36,643 nucleotides of DNA, from NCBI GenBank assembly GCA_903919035.1, contig CAIXGY010000144.1:1-36643 (forward strand), in the 5' to 3' direction. Shown here one piece after another: positions 33,700-36,643 of this stretch; position 1 is the stretch's first letter, and each line of letters begins with the position of its first letter. The notes below the pieces were generated by a model. That model searched no databases. It saw only the letters and a program-made list of their open reading frames with translations, and was not told where the DNA came from. Made by a program: the position numbers and the translations under genes. The DNA comes from an uncultured Planctomycetaceae bacterium. GTDB taxonomy: Bacteria > Planctomycetota > Planctomycetia > Pirellulales > UBA1268.

Positions 33700-35388
33700 T
33701 CAAGGGTTCGACGCCTCGTTTTCGTACCGGAAGACCCAGGAGTGGTCAATGCCCTCCTCGACCGCCGCGGCCGCCGCGAACAGCCCGGGGCCCCGGGCTC
33801 CGAACAGGCCCCGCAGCAGGCGGGCGCGCGATTCCGGGTCGGCCTCCGCGGCGATGCTCGGCCGCACCGCATCGAACGCCGCCAGCGCGTCTCCCGCCAC
33901 GACGTCGCCCGGCGGCATCTCGATCGATTCGAGTGCCGCCAAGGTGCGAGCCAGGGCGACCTGTCGGGCCAGGGCGTCGACCCGCGGCCCCGCCGCACCG
34001 AACAGCCGCGCCGCCGCCGCCGCGCGGGCTGCCGGGGATCGCTCTGCCTCCAACGCTCGGACGATCTGGGCGAGCGCGGCGAGCGGCTGCTCCTTCACCG
34101 CCTCCGGCGTGAGATCCAGCTTCGCCAACGCGATCCGCCGGGCCGCATCCCGCTCGGCGTCGGTCGGCGCCGCCAAGGCCCGGGCGAGATCCTCGAAGGC
34201 CGCCACGCCCACGTCGCCGAACAGGCGGCGGACCGCACCTCCCCGCGCGGTCGGATCGCCGATCGAGGCGATCCTGCCGATCACGGTCTGGAGCGGAAGG
34301 AGGCTGATGCCGACGTCTCCTCCTGCCGGCTCGGTCGTCTCCACGGGCTCGAGCAGGTCGGACCACTGGAGTCCAAGATCGCGGAGCCCCTGCACCGGTT
34401 CGGCGGCATCGCGGCCCTGGATCCCGACCGCCTCGAGCAGCCGTGACCCGAGCGTCATCCGCTCGAACATGCCCGCGAAGCCCACGCTCATTTCCTCCTC
34501 GGCCTCGTCGCGGTCGTCGCCTGGCCGCCAGAAGTCGAGCCGCAGCGTGCGCAGCGCCTGCTCCATGGCGGATCCAGGGGGTGCCGCGGCGGTGATCGCG
34601 GCACCCGGCCGCGGCCGCCAGCGGAAGGCGTTGGTCAGGCCGCGAACGTAAATCGAGAAGAAGTCAATCCGGGGATCGACGTCCTCCCACGTCGCCACGC
34701 CCCAGCGCTCCTCGCCGGGACCGATCTCCTGGGCCACCATCTCCGCGCTGTCGAGCAGATCACGACCGCCGGCCTCGCGGGCGCGGATCGGCCCGAGCGC
34801 CGTGGGAATCACGCGGTCGAGGTAGGCCCGGTACGATGCGAGCCCCTCCCCTTCGGCGAGCGGCTCCCGACTCTCGAGCACGAACTGTGGGACGAACCGA
34901 ATCGGTTGCTCGAACGTCGTCGTGGAGCGCCGGGCGGCGTCGGTGGCGTCGATGTCGGGGCGCCGTCCGCCGGCGTTGCGAACGCGGTACACGAGATACC
35001 AGAGACGCTTCCGCTGCATCTTTGCTCCGGCCGTCGGCACGTCGACGTCGATCAGCCGCGGCGGCTTGAACGCGAACTCGAGATTCCAGACGTCGTGCAG
35101 ATGCTCGCGGTGACGACCACGGCCGACGAACGTCGTCTGCGGCGGGGCGTGGAGTGGCTTCCAGGCCATGTCGGCGCGGGCGACCGTGATATCGACCAGA
35201 TCGGCGCTGGACACGGTGTCCGTAGACGCAGCCGGCGCCCCGGGTGGCGCGGCAGGCGCCGGGATGACGGTGAGCGCACCGGGAGCCAACGGCCGAAATC
35301 CGGCGGCCCGATCCGCGGCCGGCGCCGCCAGGCCAACCGCCCAGACGAGGGCACAGGCCGCGACGGCGATCTGGCTCACCACCCGCAT
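33700..35388 (-). CDS. Secreted protein of unknown function
   Basis: I cannot assign a function. The 562-residue protein has a signal peptide (about 1-25) and a Pro/Ala-rich linker. A well-structured region (about 60-255) follows, with aromatic-rich conserved-looking stretches: HDVWNLEFAFKPPRLIDVDVP, RLWYLVYRVRNAG, FVPQFVLESREP, GVATWEDVDPR and FFSIYVRGLTNAFRWRP. Then come RLDFWRPGDD, an acidic patch DEAEEEM, a long Ala/Leu/Arg-rich helical stretch (about 300-540), and the end DHSWVFRYENEASNP. AGGAG lies 7 bases before the ATG at 35388. I suspect a planctomycete-specific envelope protein whose core was enlarged by the helical insertion; that is inference. It ends 60 bases before rpmA. Confidence 0.75.
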   Translation of the reverse strand: MRVVSQIAVAACALVWAVGLAAPAADRAAGFRPLAPGALTVIPAPAAPPGAPAASTDTVSSADLVDITVARADMAWKPLHAPPQTTFVGRGRHREHLHDVWNLEFAFKPPRLIDVDVPTAGAKMQRKRLWYLVYRVRNAGGRRPDIDATDAARRSTTTFEQPIRFVPQFVLESREPLAEGEGLASYRAYLDRVIPTALGPIRAREAGGRDLLDSAEMVAQEIGPGEERWGVATWEDVDPRIDFFSIYVRGLTNAFRWRPRPGAAITAAAPPGSAMEQALRTLRLDFWRPGDDRDEAEEEMSVGFAGMFERMTLGSRLLEAVGIQGRDAAEPVQGLRDLGLQWSDLLEPVETTEPAGGDVGISLLPLQTVIGRIASIGDPTARGGAVRRLFGDVGVAAFEDLARALAAPTDAERDAARRIALAKLDLTPEAVKEQPLAALAQIVRALEAERSPAARAAAAARLFGAAGPRVDALARQVALARTLAALESIEMPPGDVVAGDALAAFDAVRPSIAAEADPESRARLLRGLFGARGPGLFAAAAAVEEGIDHSWVFRYENEASNP

Positions 35389-35648
35389 GGAAACGCTCCT
35401 TGGCCTGGAAAGCATACAAAAACGCCGGATATCAGGCCCCTTGCGCCACCCAGGCGCACGCTCTGCCCAGTCGCTGCACTTTTTCTTGCTTGCCCATATT
35501 TCCCAAGCCAGACTTTCTTCCTGAACGGTTCGATGTCAGGAACGCTCGGAATTCACCGGGCCTCGGCCGAAGTTCTCCAAGGACGTCTGGGGCGTCGGCC
35601 GCCGACGTGATACACGCTCGTCTCGGCACATCGGGCCAACGGTTCGGC
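35389..35648. other. AT-richer intergenic region
   Basis: This 260-base stretch lies between the unknown secreted gene (minus) and the possible small gene (plus). It contains the lowest-GC sequence in the window (about 35410-35430 and 35475-35525), including runs of T and A and an imperfect GCTTG/CAAGC inverted repeat near 35486-35507. It probably holds the promoter of the secreted-protein gene, but I could not match a good -35/-10 pair. Confidence 0.4.
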
Positions 35649-35855
35649 ATGCTTCAGAAAAACCCCCTGTATCCGCCGCGCCCCGCCAGCCCGGACCAGG
35701 CACCCGTCCGGTCCGAGCGGCGCGCGGATCGTGCCGCCACCCGCTTTGTGTCGGCCGAGGACTTCGACCCCACGGGAATCCTGGCCGGCGTCGACCCGTG
35801 CGAATCCCGCTACTGGTGGCTGCCGGAACTCGGCGGCAACGACTCCGCCGGCTGA
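35649..35855 (+). CDS. Possible small protein, 68 residues
   Basis: This is the only plausible plus-strand gene. The frame is open further upstream; the ATG at 35649 gives MLQKNPLYPPRPASPDQAPV, then a charged stretch and an acidic, aromatic end with FDPTGILAGVDP and ESRYWWLPELGGND. The C-terminal half has few arginines and two adjacent tryptophans, unlike the Arg/Ala/Pro-rich shadow frames of this genome, which suggests real coding. No clear Shine-Dalgarno sequence is visible. It is divergent from the secreted-protein gene and convergent with the parA-like gene. I do not recognise the family. Confidence 0.4.
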   Translation: MLQKNPLYPPRPASPDQAPVRSERRADRAATRFVSAEDFDPTGILAGVDPCESRYWWLPELGGNDSAG

Positions 35856-35898
35856 TCCGTCATTCTGACGCGCGGACTGCCGGCTGACGCGTTGCGGA

Positions 35899-36643
35899 CT
35901 ATGCCGCGTGCCGCTCGCGGTCGACCACCGCGGATGCCGACTCGTCGATCTCCGCGGCCAATGCCGCGTAGTCGGCGGCTCCGTGGGAATCCGGGGCGTA
36001 GTCGAAGATCGACTGGCCGAAACTGGGCGCCTCGGCGAGTCTCACGTTGCGGCGGATTCGGCTCGCGAACACGCGGGCGTCGCGCCACGCGGGATGGGGC
36101 CGCTCCACCGTTCGCAAAAACGTCTCCACGTCTCGGCCGATTTCCGCGGCGAGACGCGTGCCCGACTCATAGAGGCAGAGCACGACTCCGAGCAGCCGCA
36201 GGCCAGGGTGCACGTGCGTGGCGACCAACTCGATGGTCTCGAGGAGTTTGCTCAAGCCGTGGAGGGCAAGGAAATGCGGCTGCAGGGGCAGCAAAACCTC
36301 ATCCACGGCGGCGAGCGCGTTGAGCGACAAGAGGCCGAGCGACGGGGGGCAGTCGACGATCATGTAGTCGAAGGCGGCGCCGGCCGCGGCCCGGCCCATG
36401 CAGCGGTCGTCCGTCGCGATCCGCTGCCGCAGGATCGTCTCCCGACCGGCAATCCCGGCGAGCGCCATGTCGACGGCCGACAGGTCGATGTGGGCCGGCA
36501 CGACCCACAGTCTGTCGGTCGCCTGGACGGTGGCGGCCGCCAACGGCAGCCCGCCGGTCAGCACGTCGAACGCCGAAGCCGGCGCCTGCGCCGGCTGCAC
36601 GCCGGCATGGAGCGTGGCATGGGCCTGCGGATCGAGATCGACG
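35899..36643 (-). CDS. parA: ParA/Soj-type ATPase, partial
   Basis: The gene runs off the right edge; 247 residues are visible. They begin VDLDPQAHATLHAGV, the ParA motif just after the missing N-terminal Walker A region. FDYMIVDCPPSLGLLSLNALAAVDEVLLPLQPH contains the Walker B-type aspartate and is typical of chromosomal ParA/Soj. The C-terminus has SRIRRNVRLAEAPSFGQSIFDYAPDSHGAADY, also family-typical. Such ATPases move or segregate DNA or other cargo together with ParB-like partners. No parB follows it on this strand; the next minus-strand gene is 510 bases away and unrelated. Whether it is the chromosomal or an orphan ParA cannot be told. Confidence 0.9.
   Translation of the reverse strand, partial: VDLDPQAHATLHAGVQPAQAPASAFDVLTGGLPLAAATVQATDRLWVVPAHIDLSAVDMALAGIAGRETILRQRIATDDRCMGRAAAGAAFDYMIVDCPPSLGLLSLNALAAVDEVLLPLQPHFLALHGLSKLLETIELVATHVHPGLRLLGVVLCLYESGTRLAAEIGRDVETFLRTVERPHPAWRDARVFASRIRRNVRLAEAPSFGQSIFDYAPDSHGAADYAALAAEIDESASAVVDRERHAA

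Noticed and set aside
33669-33703. A TTGACC promoter-like hexamer ahead of rpmA, overlapping the end of the unknown secreted gene.
   Set aside because: The best -10 at 17 bases (TTCGAT) matches only 3 of 6 positions, too weak to list as a feature.

Overview
This window is GC-rich, bacterial, and almost entirely coded on the minus strand. It looks like a planctomycete chromosome, most likely Pirellulales-like. That rests on paired DUF1549/DUF1553 and DUF1501 secreted proteins, two DUF1080 (3-keto-disaccharide hydrolase-like) proteins, GC-rich sequence with many open antisense frames, and enlarged ribosomal proteins. The lineage is inferred from gene content; no rRNA gene is present to fix it. 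I see no tRNA, rRNA, CRISPR array, transposase or phage gene.

Layout in transcription order, from high to low coordinates on the minus strand. (1) 35899-36643: 3' part of a ParA-type ATPase cut by the window edge. (2) 35389-35898: a mostly non-coding gap holding one possible plus-strand small gene (35649-35855). (3) 33700-35388: a secreted protein of unknown function. (4) 29106-33639: rpmA, obg, coaX, rsfS and argS; the last four are chained by 4-base stop/start overlaps. (5) 28797-29105: a 309-base gap with a structured repeat. (6) 26697-28796: an EF-G. (7) 24013-26551: two secreted carbohydrate-type genes, an SGNH hydrolase fused to DUF1080 and a stand-alone DUF1080 protein. (8) 7471-23673: a compact S10-spc-alpha ribosomal protein cluster, rpsJ to rplQ, also carrying secY, adk, map and rpoA. 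It has a strong sigma70-like promoter at 23852-23880 and a second inside the cluster ahead of rpmJ at 10885-10914. (9) 4291-7390: the DUF1549/1553 plus DUF1501 pair. (10) 129-4199: arginine decarboxylase speA and glutamine-dependent NAD synthetase nadE.

The ribosomal cluster is nearly canonical. rpmD (L30) is missing between rpsE and rplO, and infA is missing between map and rpmJ. S4, S14, L36 and L24 all carry cysteine pairs suited to zinc. L17, L29, S17, L4 and L3 are longer than usual. rpsC and rplP overlap by 62 bases in different frames, so the S3 tail is written over the start of L16.

I did not find a convincing new multi-gene system. The best leads are a dispersed hairpin repeat in two intergenic regions (2162-2258 and 28879-29056) whose stem differs by a compensatory base-pair change between copies, a possible attenuator in the rpsJ leader, the unknown secreted protein at 33700-35388, and the small plus-strand reading frame at 35649-35855. 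Bases 1-128, downstream of nadE, hold nothing I can name.
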